DNA from: Halomonas sp. SpR1
GTDB lineage: Bacteria > Pseudomonadota > Gammaproteobacteria > Pseudomonadales > Halomonadaceae
Assembly (NCBI RefSeq): GCF_031010175.1
Contig: NZ_JAUAMB010000001.1
Coordinates: 62,001-126,000, forward strand
Reading direction: 5' to 3'
DNA length: 64,000 nt
Shown here: one piece after another, positions 19,939 through 29,012 of the stretch
How positions within the stretch are numbered: position 1 is the stretch's first letter
Layout of the letters: every line of letters begins with the position of its first letter
Translations under genes and position numbers: made by a program
Notes under the pieces: model-generated
What the model was told of the DNA's origin: nothing
The model's input: the letters and a program-made list of their open reading frames with translations, nothing else
The model's database searches: none

Positions 19939-20541
19939 TCAGTAGTTAAGCTGCCGACGGTAGCGTTCGTCAAGCCGTGCCACTTGCTCCATCATGCTGG
20001 CGTGGTCACCGCTGTTATCTATCACGTCGTCTGCTTTGGCTAACCGTTGTTCGCGGGAAAGTTGGGCGGCGAGAATAGCACGCACCTGGCTTTCACTCAC
20101 CCCATCACGCTGTTGGGTTCTCGATAATTGTAACGCTTGTGGCACGTCGACCACCACCGTGCGATCCACTAGCGCATTTTGACCCGACTCAAACAGTAAC
20201 GGTGACACAAGCAGCACATAGGGTGCCCCCTGGGCTTTGAGCCGTGCTAAGTGCTGCAGTAGCCGCTCCCTTATGCGGGGATGTGTCACTGATTCTAGCC
20301 ACTGCCGTTGTGCTGGATCTTTAAAAATAATCTCGCGCAGAGCGGCACGGTTAAGCGTGCCGTCCTGATGCATGATCTGATTACCGAAGCGATGTTGAAT
20401 GGCTAACAGGGCCGGTTCTTCAGGCAAGACTATTTCTCTGGCGACATCGTCGGCATCGACCCAGGCGGCGCCGAGTGCTTCAAAGGCGCGAGCAACGGTC
20501 GATTTACCCGACCCAATGCCACCCGTTAATCCGATAATCAT
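19939..20541 (-). CDS. coaE: dephospho-CoA kinase
   Basis: Last step of coenzyme A synthesis, phosphorylating the 3' hydroxyl of the ribose. The 200-residue product has the P-loop [12 protein letters not shown] (4-15), the [10 protein letters not shown] block and the LID region HPRIRERL, all family typical. The ATG at 20541 is preceded by GAGGCAGTAG. It forms a group with yacG downstream and pilD upstream, separated from pilD by a degenerate 15-bp tandem repeat. Confidence 0.96.
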   Translation of the reverse strand: MIIGLTGGIGSGKSTVARAFEALGAAWVDADDVAREIVLPEEPALLAIQHRFGNQIMHQDGTLNRAALREIIFKDPAQRQWLESVTHPRIRERLLQHLARLKAQGAPYVLLVSPLLFESGQNALVDRTVVVDVPQALQLSRTQQRDGVSESQVRAILAAQLSREQRLAKADDVIDNSGDHASMMEQVARLDERYRRQLNY

Positions 20542-20555
20542 CTACTGCCTCATAT

Positions 20556-20645
20556 AGCTAAATTTTATATGGTCAAATTCCGCATGGCTAAGTTTTACAT
20601 GATTCAGTTTTACACGATTCAGTTTTAAATAGTTCAGTTTTACAT
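20556..20645. repeat. six degenerate tandem copies of a 15-bp unit
   Basis: Consecutive 15-mers from 20556: AGCTAAATTTTATAT, GGTCAAATTCCGCAT, GGCTAAGTTTTACAT, GATTCAGTTTTACAC, GATTCAGTTTTAAAT and AGTTCAGTTTTACAT. They fill the whole coaE-pilD gap, and the last copy contains the pilD stop codon (20640-20642). On the minus strand each copy resembles the end of pilD (ATG TAA AAC TGA), suggesting repeated duplication of the 3' end of the gene. Confidence 0.85.
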
Positions 20646-21485
20646 GAGCAGGTTGAGATACATTGCCATTATTTCATCACCGACTAACAGTGCCACCCAA
20701 CCCGCGAGGGCGAGAAAAGGGCCAAATGGTAGTGGTGCGCCGCGTAGACGAGGAGAGTAGGCCTGGGCAGCTAGCCCAACAATGGCCCCAAGCCCTGCGG
20801 AAAGGATCAAAATCAGCGGTAAAAAACTCCATCCCAGCCAGGCGCCCAGCGCTGCTAGCAGCTTAAAGTCGCCATAGCCCATTCCCTCTTTACCGGTGAC
20901 CAGTTTAAATAGCCAATAAAAACTCCATAGTGAGAGATAGCCTAGCATGGCGCCGATAACGGCACTCGGCAGCATAAGTGGCTGGAAAAGAAGCTGAAAC
21001 AGTAACCCTGCCCAAAGTAAGGGTAGGGTAATCACGTCGGGCAGTAGCTGGGTACGAAAGTCGATTACGGCGAGAGCTAACAGTATTAGGCAGGCGCCGT
21101 AAATGAAGAGTGATTCTGCAGTAAGCCCGTGGAGCGCCAGCACAGCCACGGCCAACAAGCCACCGGCTATTTCTACCAGTGGGTATTGAATGCTAATAGG
21201 TGCTTGGCACGCAGCACAGCGCCCGCGGCGTTTTATCCAGCCAATTAACGGTAGGTTGTCGTGCCATGCAATAGGGGTTTCGCAGCGTGGGCACATGGAG
21301 CCCGGCGTGGCCAGGTTAAAGCGCGGTGAGTGTTCGGCGCTAAGCTCAAGCGCTTCGCGGGCTTCGTTACGCCAGCCTCGCATAAGCATTACCGGAAGGC
21401 GAGTAATCACCACATTCAAAAAGCTGCCTAGACATAGCCCAATCAATAAAACAATTAACCACAGGATGATGGGAGGGTGATACAT
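20640..21485 (-). CDS. pilD: type IV prepilin peptidase/methyltransferase
   Basis: Inner-membrane aspartyl protease that removes the pilin leader and methylates the new N-terminus. The 281 residues show a cytoplasmic zinc motif C65-PR-C68 ... C90-AA-C93, then about seven membrane helices with the catalytic aspartates in DFRTQLLPD and GMGYGDFKLLAALGAW (GxGD). It is downstream of pilC with a 46-bp gap, forming the classical pilB-pilC-pilD group for the pilin encoded divergently at 24764. Confidence 0.96.
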   Translation of the reverse strand: MYHPPIILWLIVLLIGLCLGSFLNVVITRLPVMLMRGWRNEAREALELSAEHSPRFNLATPGSMCPRCETPIAWHDNLPLIGWIKRRGRCAACQAPISIQYPLVEIAGGLLAVAVLALHGLTAESLFIYGACLILLALAVIDFRTQLLPDVITLPLLWAGLLFQLLFQPLMLPSAVIGAMLGYLSLWSFYWLFKLVTGKEGMGYGDFKLLAALGAWLGWSFLPLILILSAGLGAIVGLAAQAYSPRLRGAPLPFGPFLALAGWVALLVGDEIMAMYLNLLM

Positions 21486-21531
21486 GTCGCTCCTTGGGTT
21501 TGTTTAAATTAGTTTCTTGCGAGTTTGAATC

Positions 21532-22764
21532 TTAGAGGGCGGAGCCTAAGTCGAAGATGGGTAGATACATAGAGACCACCACGCCGCCGACCAGCACACC
21601 CAGTACCACAATAATAATCGGCTCCATCAGCGAGGTGAGGGCATCGACCTTATTATCGACTTCCTCTTCATAGTAATCAGCCACGCGATTGAGCATGGCA
21701 TCAAGCGATCCAGCCTCTTCACCGACGCTGACCATTTGAATCGCCAGGGGAGGGAAGCGGTTGGTCATTCGCATGGCGAAGTATAGCTGTTGCCCGGTGG
21801 CTACGTCCTGGCGCGTTTGTACCACCGCACGTTCATACACTTTATTGCCTGTGGCACCAGCGGCGGTATCCAAGCCCTCGACAAGCGGAACGCCGGAGAC
21901 AAAGGTGGTCGCTAATGTACGCGAAAAACGGGCGATCGCAGATTTATGCATAATATCGCCAACGACCGGTAAGCGAAGCAGCAGTGCATGCATACGGTAA
22001 GCGACGCTTGGCGAGCGTTGAATGCTTATTTTGAGCAGAAGCACGGCAGCCACAACAGCGCCGAGCGCGGCTAGCCAATAACGCTGGGCAAGCTGGGATA
22101 AATTCACGGTCAGTTGGGTTAGTGCAGGGAGTTCTGCGCCAAAGCTTTGGAACATGCTTTCAAACTCAGGCACCACTTTAATCAATAGCAACATGGTCAC
22201 GGCAACGCCAATCGTCATAACGGCGGTGGGGTACCAAAGGGCTTTCTTAACCCGCGCTTTCAGCGACTCAACTTTCTCTTTATAGGTCGCAATCCGATCG
22301 AGCATTTGATCCAGCGCACCTGACTGCTCACCAGCACTGACTAGGCTAACAAACAGCCGATCAAAGTGTTTGGGGTGACGGTTCAATGTATCTGAGAAGC
22401 TGGTACCCGACGATACATCGCTCATCATATGCTGAACAAGGGCAACCATAGCCGGTTTTTTGAGGCTCTCTGCCACTACTTGAAGTGCTTGCAGCAAAGG
22501 GATGCCAGCACGAATCATGGTCGCCATTTGACGCGCAAAGACCATGATATCGTTGGGGTTAATGCGACCGCTGCCGCCCAGGCTGCCTTTTTTACTAATC
22601 CGGCGGATAACAATATGTTGCTTGGTGAGTTCAGCGGCTACTTCGGCTTTACTACGGCCAATCATCTCACCGCTTAGCGCTCTATCTTGCGGGCCTTTAC
22701 CACTCCATTTCCAGCGCGATAGCTTGATGGCGGGCGTTTGGCGTCGACGTGCCGTTTTAGCCAT
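21532..22764 (-). CDS. pilC: type IV pilus inner-membrane platform protein
   Basis: Polytopic platform that couples the assembly ATPase to pilin insertion. The 410 residues contain two T2SS-F domains: the first has FARQMATMIRAGIPLLQALQVV and the second has ARFSRTLATTFVSGVPLVEGLD. Membrane helices lie near residues 175-200 and 225-245, with a terminal helix IIIVVLGVLVGGVVVSMYLPIF. Starts 3 bp after the pilB stop, so it is co-translated with pilB. Confidence 0.96.
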   Translation of the reverse strand: MAKTARRRQTPAIKLSRWKWSGKGPQDRALSGEMIGRSKAEVAAELTKQHIVIRRISKKGSLGGSGRINPNDIMVFARQMATMIRAGIPLLQALQVVAESLKKPAMVALVQHMMSDVSSGTSFSDTLNRHPKHFDRLFVSLVSAGEQSGALDQMLDRIATYKEKVESLKARVKKALWYPTAVMTIGVAVTMLLLIKVVPEFESMFQSFGAELPALTQLTVNLSQLAQRYWLAALGAVVAAVLLLKISIQRSPSVAYRMHALLLRLPVVGDIMHKSAIARFSRTLATTFVSGVPLVEGLDTAAGATGNKVYERAVVQTRQDVATGQQLYFAMRMTNRFPPLAIQMVSVGEEAGSLDAMLNRVADYYEEEVDNKVDALTSLMEPIIIVVLGVLVGGVVVSMYLPIFDLGSAL

Positions 22765-22767
22765 GCC

Positions 22768-24525
22768 TTACTCCTTGCTCACTCGGTTAACCTCTTCCAG
22801 GCTGGTAATACCCTGCATGACTTTCAGTAACCCACTGCGGTGCAGGCTTGGGTAGCCCTCCCTGCGCCTCTGCTGATCGATATCCAATGCGTTGGCATCG
22901 CGCATAATCAGTTGACGCATCGCTTCAGTAATCGGCACTACCTCATAAAGGCCAATTCGCCCTTTATAGCCGTGGGTACAGTGCTTGCAGCCTACCGGTT
23001 TGTAGATAGTCGCCTGTTGGATTTCTTGACTGTTGAAGCCCTCTTTGCGCAGCGCCTCATGGGGAATGTCAATGGGCTCTTTGCAGTGTTGACACAGTTT
23101 GCGAGCCAACCGCTGGGCAATAATCAAACTAACGGCGCTGGCGATGTTAAACGAGGAGACGCCCATATTAGCCAGTCGAGTCAGCGTTTTAGCTGCCGAA
23201 TTGGTATGCACCGTGGAGAGTACCAAATGGCCTGTCTGGGCCGCTTTAACGGCAATTTCAGCGGTTTCAAGGTCACGAATTTCGCCTACCATCACCACAT
23301 CCGGGTCTTGGCGTAGAAACGCCCTGAGCGCACTGGCAAAATCGAGGCCGATCTTAGGCAATACATTCACTTGATTGATGCCGGCGACTTTGATTTCAAC
23401 CGGATCTTCAGCGGTGCAAATATTGCGCTCAACTTTATTAAGGATATTAATGCCGGTATACAACGAAACGGTCTTACCGCTTCCAGTAGGGCCGGTGACC
23501 AGAATCATGCCTTGGGGTTGTTTTAACGCATGTTCATAATAGCTTCGTTGTTCATCGGTAAAGCCCAGTTGCTCAATCCCCAGCTGTGCTGCGGTAGGAT
23601 CTAGTATCCGCAGCACCAACTTTTCGCCATAGACTGTTGGCAGTGAGTTAACCCGGAAATCGAGAGAGCGGGTGCGCGAAAGCTTTAACTTTATCGAACC
23701 ATCCTGCGGTAAGCGACGTTCCGAGATATCCAGTCGGGCCATAATTTTGAGGCGGGCCGCGATACGATTGCGCATGGCAAAGGGCGGCCGCGCCACTTCT
23801 ATGAGCATCCCATCGACACGAAAGCGTATCCGGTAGAGAGTTTCGTAAGGCTCAAAATGGATATCGGAAGCGCCCCGGCGGATCGCGTCTAATAGGATTT
23901 TGTTGACGAACTTAACAATGGGCGCGTCTTCATTACTCTGAGAGGATGCTTCAAGCGGAATTTCACTTCCCTCGTTATTCTGCGCAATGCTCAGCGAATT
24001 AACCGCATCATCCAGCTCATCCAACTGATCAAGCATGCCCCGCCTGTTTTGAGCAAGGTAACTGTTGAGCGCGACCGTAATTTGATCAACAGGAGCGAGG
24101 ATGCCTTCCACACTCAGGCCGGTCGCAAACTGCAACTCATCCAGTTGCGTCAACGTGGCGGGGTAGGGAACCGCAACCGTCAGGCGATGGCCGTGGCGCG
24201 CTAAGGGCAGAACGTTAAGGCTCTGCAGTACTTTGACAGGGTAATCAGAAGCGGGAGGCAGTGCGGTAAGCCGAACGGCCTCCAAATCTATAACCGGCAG
24301 TCCATACTCCCAGCCAGCCGCCAGGGTGGCTTTGTTAGGGTCGACCAGGCCGCTTTCGATCACATACTGAAGTAGCGATATTTCCAGATTCGACGCGGTT
24401 GTTTCCGCCGTGACGGCCTGGGCATCGGTCAACAAGCCGTGCTTAACCAAACGCTGGGCAATGCCGCGCAGGCCGCCACGTGCAGCGGCATGGCTTAACG
24501 TCGACCCAAAAGGGGGTTGGCTCAT
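22768..24525 (-). CDS. pilB: type IV pilus assembly ATPase
   Basis: Hexameric extension motor of the type IV pilus. The 585-residue product has an N-terminal MshEN-type domain (LVKHGLLTDAQAV...), then the ATPase core: Walker A GPTGSGKTVSLYT, Asp box, Walker B EIRDLETAEIAVKAAQTGH and His box LSTVHTNSA. A C-terminal zinc cluster is made by CQHCKEP and CKHCTHG. No retraction ATPase (pilT) is in the window. Confidence 0.96.
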   Translation of the reverse strand: MSQPPFGSTLSHAAARGGLRGIAQRLVKHGLLTDAQAVTAETTASNLEISLLQYVIESGLVDPNKATLAAGWEYGLPVIDLEAVRLTALPPASDYPVKVLQSLNVLPLARHGHRLTVAVPYPATLTQLDELQFATGLSVEGILAPVDQITVALNSYLAQNRRGMLDQLDELDDAVNSLSIAQNNEGSEIPLEASSQSNEDAPIVKFVNKILLDAIRRGASDIHFEPYETLYRIRFRVDGMLIEVARPPFAMRNRIAARLKIMARLDISERRLPQDGSIKLKLSRTRSLDFRVNSLPTVYGEKLVLRILDPTAAQLGIEQLGFTDEQRSYYEHALKQPQGMILVTGPTGSGKTVSLYTGINILNKVERNICTAEDPVEIKVAGINQVNVLPKIGLDFASALRAFLRQDPDVVMVGEIRDLETAEIAVKAAQTGHLVLSTVHTNSAAKTLTRLANMGVSSFNIASAVSLIIAQRLARKLCQHCKEPIDIPHEALRKEGFNSQEIQQATIYKPVGCKHCTHGYKGRIGLYEVVPITEAMRQLIMRDANALDIDQQRRREGYPSLHRSGLLKVMQGITSLEEVNRVSKE

Positions 24526-24763
24526 TCAAAAACCTATTTTACATCGTTTTAAGCGTATTACTTGTACCATAAACTAGTGTTTACAGGCATTAAATGGCTG
24601 GTAATCCCAATCCGCTAAAGTGGTAGTCGACTGGCCGATAACGCCCATAGCGCGTGTTGTAAAAACAGATCACGCAAGCTAATGTATCTTAATATTTTCT
24701 AATTCATTTTAAGGAATCACTGTCCTTACAACGGCTTGCCCTTCCTCATCAGGAGATGCCTTC
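24526..24763. promoter_or_regulatory. divergent pilB/pilA control region
   Basis: 238 bp, AT-rich, between pilB and the pilin gene. The pilin gene has a good ribosome site (CAGGAG, 8 nt before ATG 24764). No sigma-54 -24/-12 element with correct GG-N10-GC spacing was found by eye, although pilin promoters often use it. Confidence 0.5.
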
Positions 24764-25258
24764 ATGCAGAGTGCTGCACAACCTATTACACAGAATGCCA
24801 AACAAGGTGGTTTCACTCTGATTGAGCTGCTGATCGTTATCGCTATTATTGGCGTTCTGTCGGCTGTGGCGGTGCCGCAGTACCAGTCTTATATTCAGCG
24901 AGCTGAAGCCTCATCCGCATATTCAACCCTGAAGTCCTTACAAACAGGATTTGATGCTGCGGTAGCCTCTGGGGTTAATCCTGCAACTGAGTTTCAAGCA
25001 GGGGATGAAAATAATGCGTTCGAAAACTATGTCGGTTTTAATGAAGATGATCTAACGGGTGGAAATACCCTTACTTATTCAGGTTTAAACTCCATTGCTC
25101 CTACAATTACCTTCAATTTTGGATCAATAGGAACTGCTGCATCTGGTGAAGAGAGTGCATCAAACACAATGTCAGTCACCAGAGATGCCAGCAGCGGCAG
25201 TTGGACTTGTAAGGCAACTATTCCTGGCAATATCCTTCCACGCGGCTGCCAAAATTAA
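24764..25258 (+). CDS. pilA: type IV major pilin-like protein
   Basis: Structural pilin precursor, 164 residues. The 16-residue leader ends KQGG, then [27 protein letters not shown] gives the methylated Phe (position 1 of mature protein), Glu at +5 and the hydrophobic assembly helix. Near the C-terminus the pair [16 protein letters not shown] can form the disulphide-bonded loop. Mature region rich in Ser/Thr/Asn and lower in GC than neighbours, as usual for surface-variable pilins. Divergent from pilBCD and followed by a terminator. Confidence 0.92.
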   Translation: MQSAAQPITQNAKQGGFTLIELLIVIAIIGVLSAVAVPQYQSYIQRAEASSAYSTLKSLQTGFDAAVASGVNPATEFQAGDENNAFENYVGFNEDDLTGGNTLTYSGLNSIAPTITFNFGSIGTAASGEESASNTMSVTRDASSGSWTCKATIPGNILPRGCQN

Positions 25259-25298
25259 ACCGGTGATAAATTAAGTCAACAAGCTTGCTTTCACTTTT

Positions 25299-25328
25299 CA
25301 GCCGCTTTTGGGAGCGGCTGTTCTGTTT
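25299..25328 (+). terminator. pilA terminator
   Basis: CAGCCGCT (25299-25306) / AGCGGCTG (25313-25320) with a six-base loop and TTCTGTTT tail. Confidence 0.85.
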
Positions 25329-25390
25329 CCATACTTCCTCCGCATTTGTTCTCTACACTGTAAGTTCTGACCTTAAGCGAGGAGCTTACA

Positions 25391-25825
25391 GTGAAGCCCA
25401 TCAAACTGATTGCCATAGGCGCGTTTGGCGCATTGCTGCTCAATAACGCAGCCTTCGCCCAGCCTGCCCATGCCCCGGCCCACGGTGCCCGTGATAAGGG
25501 CCAGCACCAGCAGCATGAATCTAACCGACATAGCCACTCTCGCGATGAACGGGTCGATTTACCGCGCATCAACGAACGTGAAATACGCCAGTTACTGCGC
25601 CGACATGACGCACCACGAGCCGAAGCGTTACCGCCAGGTATTCAGCGCAATCTTGAGCGTGGTAAACCGTTACCCCCGGGTATTGCCAAGCGATTTGATG
25701 GCCATCTAGCGTCCCAATTGCCGCGCTACCCAGGCTATGAGTGGGAGCGTGTCGGCGCCGATGTGGTGTTAATCGAAGCGGCCACACGCATCGTTGTGGA
25801 TGTTTTGGTAGACGTTTTGCGCTAA
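25391..25825 (+). CDS. secreted CigR/RcnB-like periplasmic protein
   Basis: 144 residues with a Sec signal peptide (MKPIKLIAIGAFGALLLNNAAFA) and a His/Gln-rich segment (HAPAHGARDKGQHQQHESNR). A C-terminal module with the repeated LPPGI (ALPPGIQRNLERGKPLPPGIAKRF) and a closing hydrophobic strand IVVDVLVDVL follows. The LPPG-L-RG-PLPPG pattern is the hallmark of the CigR-type family of periplasmic proteins related to RcnB. The biochemical role is not established; the His-rich stretch could bind metal. Monocistronic. Confidence 0.75.
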   Translation: MKPIKLIAIGAFGALLLNNAAFAQPAHAPAHGARDKGQHQQHESNRHSHSRDERVDLPRINEREIRQLLRRHDAPRAEALPPGIQRNLERGKPLPPGIAKRFDGHLASQLPRYPGYEWERVGADVVLIEAATRIVVDVLVDVLR

Positions 25826-25919
25826 CCACTATCGCTGGAAGTCGGTTTGACTCGAAAATTACATCGCAGCGGCTTATGGTAGAGACTCATAGCATCATCG
25901 CGTTCTAAAGGGAGATTCA

Positions 25920-26741
25920 ATGAGCGACCATACACTAGCCGCGCGTCTTGAAATTACTATCGCTATTGCTGAAGAAGCGGGGCAGATGATTATCAAGGCG
26001 CGGGAGCAGCAGGACTTTGCCCAGCGCTTAAAAAAGGATAACGAGCTAGTCACCGATGTGGATGTGGCCGTGGACAAGCTGATTAGTCAGCGCCTGGAGG
26101 AGCACTTCCCCGGTGAAGCGCGGCTGAGTGAAGAGCTTGCCCCCGAGAGCGCTTTGCATGAAACGGCGCCAAAGCTTTGGGTGGTGGATCCCATTGACGG
26201 CACGGTTAATTTTGCCCAAGGGCTTCGCCACGTAGCGGTCTCGATTGGCTGGATGGAAGCGGGTGTTGCCAAGGTAGGCGTTGTGCATGCACCGTTTTTA
26301 GGCGAGACCTTTAGTGCTGCCGAAGGCGCCGGGGCTTTTTGCAACGGCAAGCCCATACAGCCCAGCAATGCAGATTCACTGGCCCACACCTTGGTTGGTA
26401 CGGGTTTTCCCTATCGCAAAGAGGAGCGGAAGCACCTTTTGAAGCGATTGGAAGCCGTGCTGTTTGAGTGCCAAGACGTACGTCGTAATGGCGCTGCAGC
26501 GCTCGATTTATGCGATGTAGCCTGTGGTCGCCTGGATGCTTATTACGAGAGTGTCTCGCCCTGGGATTTCGTTGCAGGCTGGGTTATTGCCCGCGAAGCC
26601 GGCGCACGGGTAGGGCACTTATACCCTGTGCCTTCAGCGGTGCCGGAAGATATTTACCCAGACCATTTAATCGTAACGGCCCCCGGTGTATATGACGCCA
26701 TGGCCTATCTATTACTTGAGGCGGATCAACGTAAGCCATAA
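25920..26741 (+). CDS. inositol monophosphatase family phosphatase
   Basis: Mg-dependent phosphatase of the IMPase/SuhB/CysQ fold, 273 residues. Metal-binding blocks are DPIDGTVNFAQGL (90-102) and WDFVAGWVIAREAGARV (about 216), with a Glu in the RLSEELAPE segment. The likely substrate class is inositol-1-phosphate-like sugar alcohol phosphates, but it cannot be told apart from other family members. Not flanked by the usual suhB neighbours (trmJ, secF), so no symbol is given. Start ATG 25920 preceded by AAAGGGAGATTCA. Confidence 0.85.
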   Translation: MSDHTLAARLEITIAIAEEAGQMIIKAREQQDFAQRLKKDNELVTDVDVAVDKLISQRLEEHFPGEARLSEELAPESALHETAPKLWVVDPIDGTVNFAQGLRHVAVSIGWMEAGVAKVGVVHAPFLGETFSAAEGAGAFCNGKPIQPSNADSLAHTLVGTGFPYRKEERKHLLKRLEAVLFECQDVRRNGAAALDLCDVACGRLDAYYESVSPWDFVAGWVIAREAGARVGHLYPVPSAVPEDIYPDHLIVTAPGVYDAMAYLLLEADQRKP

Positions 26742-26873
26742 AGGACGATGAGAGTCATAGCGGTGTGTGACAAATACTTGAAAAGAAAGCGCTATAAGGG
26801 CTTTTCATTTATGCAAGAAACCGCTAGTATACGCACCGTCTTGAGGCAAAGATGTAGCGGCCAATAAAGACAG

Positions 26874-26950
26874 CGGAGCGTGGCGCAGCTTGGTAGCGCG
26901 TTGCAATGGGGTTGCAAAGGTCGCAGGTTCGAATCCTGTCGCTCCGACCA
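26874..26950 (+). tRNA. tRNA-Pro (anticodon GGG)
   Basis: 77 nt with encoded CCA. Acceptor CGGAGCG / CGCTCCG, D-arm with GCGC stem and AGCTTGGTA loop, anticodon stem TTGCA/TGCAA with loop ATGGGGT (anticodon GGG, reading CCC), and T-loop GTTCGAATC. Resembles E. coli proL. Followed by an intrinsic terminator. Confidence 0.96.
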
Positions 26951-26960
26951 AAGATTATTA

Positions 26961-27001
26961 AAAACCGCCGATTTGGGTAAAACCAATCGGCGGTTTTTTG
27001 T
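26961..27001 (+). terminator. tRNA-Pro terminator
   Basis: Long stem AAAACCGCCGATT / AATCGGCGGTTTT with GG/CC extension and one bulged T, then TTTTTTG. Confidence 0.92.
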
Positions 27002-27131
27002 TTGTCCAAGTTTTCGAATTATTAATCTAGAGTTATTAGTAGTTCCGCGCCTGGCACGTTTGCTGCTATGTTAACACCTGTATGGATTTACTCGCTGAAG
27101 CCACGTGCGTGCTGGCAGAGGTATATAAACA

Positions 27132-27563
27132 ATGCCCTATGAAATCATGCTTAAGCGTATATATGCGCCGATAGAGGAGCACGACGGTGCGCGTGTCCTG
27201 GTTGATCGGTTATGGCCTAGCGGGGTGTCGCGCCACTCGCTGGCGTTGAACGAGTGGTACCCGGAGATAGCACCCGGCTCTCAACTATGCCGTCAATATC
27301 AACAGCAAGAAATCAGCACGTCACTGTTTCTTGAGCGGTACAGTAGTGAGCTGAAGGCATGCCCTGATAAGCTGCTGCCTTTAATGAGGTTCGCAAGAAT
27401 GGGGCAGCTCACTTTATTAACCGCAGTGCGACAAATTGAGGATTCACACCTTCCGGTAATCAAAAGATTGACGCTATCAGCGCTTGAAGAGGAAGACGCA
27501 AGTGATAGTGAGTTTTGCTCTTCCCCCTGCTTGGCGCACACATTACCCACTTCTCAACGTTAG
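27132..27563 (+). CDS. DUF488 family protein, copy 1
   Basis: 143 residues. The core YEIMLKRIYAPIEEHDGARVLVDRLWPSGV followed by LNEWYPEIAPGSQL and LTLLTAVRQIEDSHL is the DUF488 (YeaO-type) fold, whose function is not known. The C-terminus (after about residue 115) is longer and unrelated to copy 2 at 45490-45840. It is convergent with a Yip1-family gene, whereas in the second copy both genes lie on one strand in the same order. No recognisable operator in front of it. Confidence 0.85.
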   Translation: MPYEIMLKRIYAPIEEHDGARVLVDRLWPSGVSRHSLALNEWYPEIAPGSQLCRQYQQQEISTSLFLERYSSELKACPDKLLPLMRFARMGQLTLLTAVRQIEDSHLPVIKRLTLSALEEEDASDSEFCSSPCLAHTLPTSQR

Positions 27564-27646
27564 ACCGTTTGCTTAACGCGTCATCATCTGGCTTGGCGAT
27601 GACTGGATTGATGCCCCTGTAGGCCAGTGCGCCTAATGTTAATGGC

Positions 27647-28219
27647 TTAATAAGCCCAGATAACAGCAAACAATATACCCCACCCCAGAGCACTGGCAGC
27701 CATAATCGTATAAGTGGCCGAGATAGTTGCCACATCAAAGTCTTGATGCGTACACGTACAGAGAGCTTGTAAGCCGTGATAAATCAAGCTGCAAGAGATG
27801 CCCAGCGCAGCGAGTATCACCACTACGTTGAACAAGAGGTTGGGTACCCATAGTGCCAACGACGAGATGAATAACGGCAGTGGTGCAAGTACAGCGAGTA
27901 AATAGGCATCTTGATAGCTGATGGTTAACTCTTCGGTTCCGTTGACGACGGCATAGATTACCCAGCCGATAACGAAAAAACTCAGTAATTCCGCAAGGAA
28001 AATAATTGTAGTGATAAAACGCCACTCTCGGTGAGCAAAACCCGCCATAAACGCATCGCTGTAATGGGTACCCGCATAATAGAGCATTACTGGCGGCAAC
28101 AGCGACATGGGTAAAACCACCAGCCACGCTAATAAGGGAATGGAGGGGGAGGAAGCCTGTAACTCTTTCCAGCCCTCACGATGGTTGAATGGCAATTTGA
28201 GAAAAGTGAGTGCCCTCAT
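27647..28219 (-). CDS. Yip1-family membrane protein, copy 1
   Basis: 190 residues from ATG 28219 (AAGGAG ribosome site). Five to six membrane helices, beginning with LLAWLVVLPMSLLPPVMLYYAGTHY. Closely related to the 188-residue product at 45910-46476: PMSLLPPVMLYYAGTHY, WRFITTI.FLAELL, ISY.DAYL.A.LAPLPL and GISCSL.YHGLQALC are shared. Yip1-type integral proteins have no defined bacterial function. The upstream region carries TATCA-N5-TGATA at 28259, shared with copy 2, and the divergent MarR gene lies beyond it. Confidence 0.85.
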   Translation of the reverse strand: MRALTFLKLPFNHREGWKELQASSPSIPLLAWLVVLPMSLLPPVMLYYAGTHYSDAFMAGFAHREWRFITTIIFLAELLSFFVIGWVIYAVVNGTEELTISYQDAYLLAVLAPLPLFISSLALWVPNLLFNVVVILAALGISCSLIYHGLQALCTCTHQDFDVATISATYTIMAASALGWGILFAVIWAY

Positions 28220-28258
28220 TTCAGGTTTCTCCTTAAGGCGCAAACCAAATGGTCTTTG

Positions 28259-28273
28259 TATCATGATGTGATA
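28259..28273. promoter_or_regulatory. operator-like palindrome upstream of Yip1 copy 1
   Basis: TATCA TGATG TGATA, 40 bp upstream of the Yip1 start and 86 bp upstream of the divergent MarR gene. The same TATCA-N5-TGATA element, with 13 of 15 bases identical, lies at 46519 before Yip1 copy 2. Confidence 0.6.
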
Positions 28274-28358
28274 TTATGTTTAAAAGACGCTATAAATTGT
28301 TGAGCAAGTGATAGTTGGTTATGTGGCAAAGAGAATTTAAAAAGGGACAAAAAAACAG

Positions 28359-28760
28359 ATGCTTGATAAAAACGACTTTGAGCGGCTGTCGCAATTTCGT
28401 TACCGGCTGCGCTGTTTTCTTCGCCATAGTGAAGATATCTGTCGCCGCTATGGGCTGACACCCTTGCAGTATCAATTACTGCTACATCTTCGTGGTTTCC
28501 ATGGAAGAGACTGGGCGACGGTGGGGGAGCTAGCGGAGCGGCTTCAATCAAAACATCATGGGGTGGTGGCGCTAGTTGACCGCTGTGAGCAGTTATCGTT
28601 GGTAGAGCGGCGGCAAGGGCGTGAGGATCGCCGCCAAATAGAAGTGCACTTATTGGAAGAGGGGGTGAACCGGGTAACGCAAATTGCAGAAGCTCATCAG
28701 CCTGAGTTGCGTCACTTACAGGAAGAGACGCCATTTCCTGGCTGGAATAACCCCTCTTAA
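28359..28760 (+). CDS. MarR-family winged-helix regulator
   Basis: 133 residues. The order is an N-terminal helix pair (FRYRLRCFLRHSEDICRRYGLTPLQYQLLLHL), then the winged helix-turn-helix VGELAERLQSKHHGVVALVDRCEQLSLVERRQGREDRRQIEVHL, whose DRR wing is typical of MarR dimers. Effector unknown. It is divergent from Yip1 copy 1 and its gene is separated from it only by the palindrome at 28259, so it is the best candidate repressor of both Yip1 genes (inference). Confidence 0.88.
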   Translation: MLDKNDFERLSQFRYRLRCFLRHSEDICRRYGLTPLQYQLLLHLRGFHGRDWATVGELAERLQSKHHGVVALVDRCEQLSLVERRQGREDRRQIEVHLLEEGVNRVTQIAEAHQPELRHLQEETPFPGWNNPS

Positions 28761-29012
28761 TGCAGAGCTGAAGTCGTCTGTTATAGCCAATATACATTAC
28801 ATGTCCTGGTTAGAAATGTTTTGGGCGATTAGCGTGTTTAGCCTTGAAGTGTGGGTGTAGTGGTCAAGTAAAACTGACCACCGCACTTCTGGATTGAGGA
28901 CAGTACGGCTGCAAATTAAGAGCGCTATTAAGGGCATGATGTTTGCTGGTATAGGCACTGTCTGGATCTAGCCGACGCGGACAGTGCCCAGAGTTTCCCA
29001 GAAGTCTACCGT
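28761..29012. other. 252-bp region between the MarR gene and narK1
   Basis: No gene seen. Contains TGGTCA-N8-TGACCA (28861-28880) in a context that looks like the end of an insertion sequence, and a 9-bp hairpin GGCACTGTC (28954-28962)/GACAGTGCC (28980-28988) just past the narK1 stop without a T-run. Either could be a relic. Confidence 0.4.

Noticed and set aside
24526-24763. Sigma-54 promoter for the pilin gene
   Set aside because: Candidate GG and GC dinucleotides have wrong spacing (8 or 12 instead of 10).
28261-28797. 178-codon minus-strand frame across the MarR gene
   Set aside because: The opposite strand encodes a clear MarR winged helix with proper start; the minus frame is Pro/Ala-rich with no family features.
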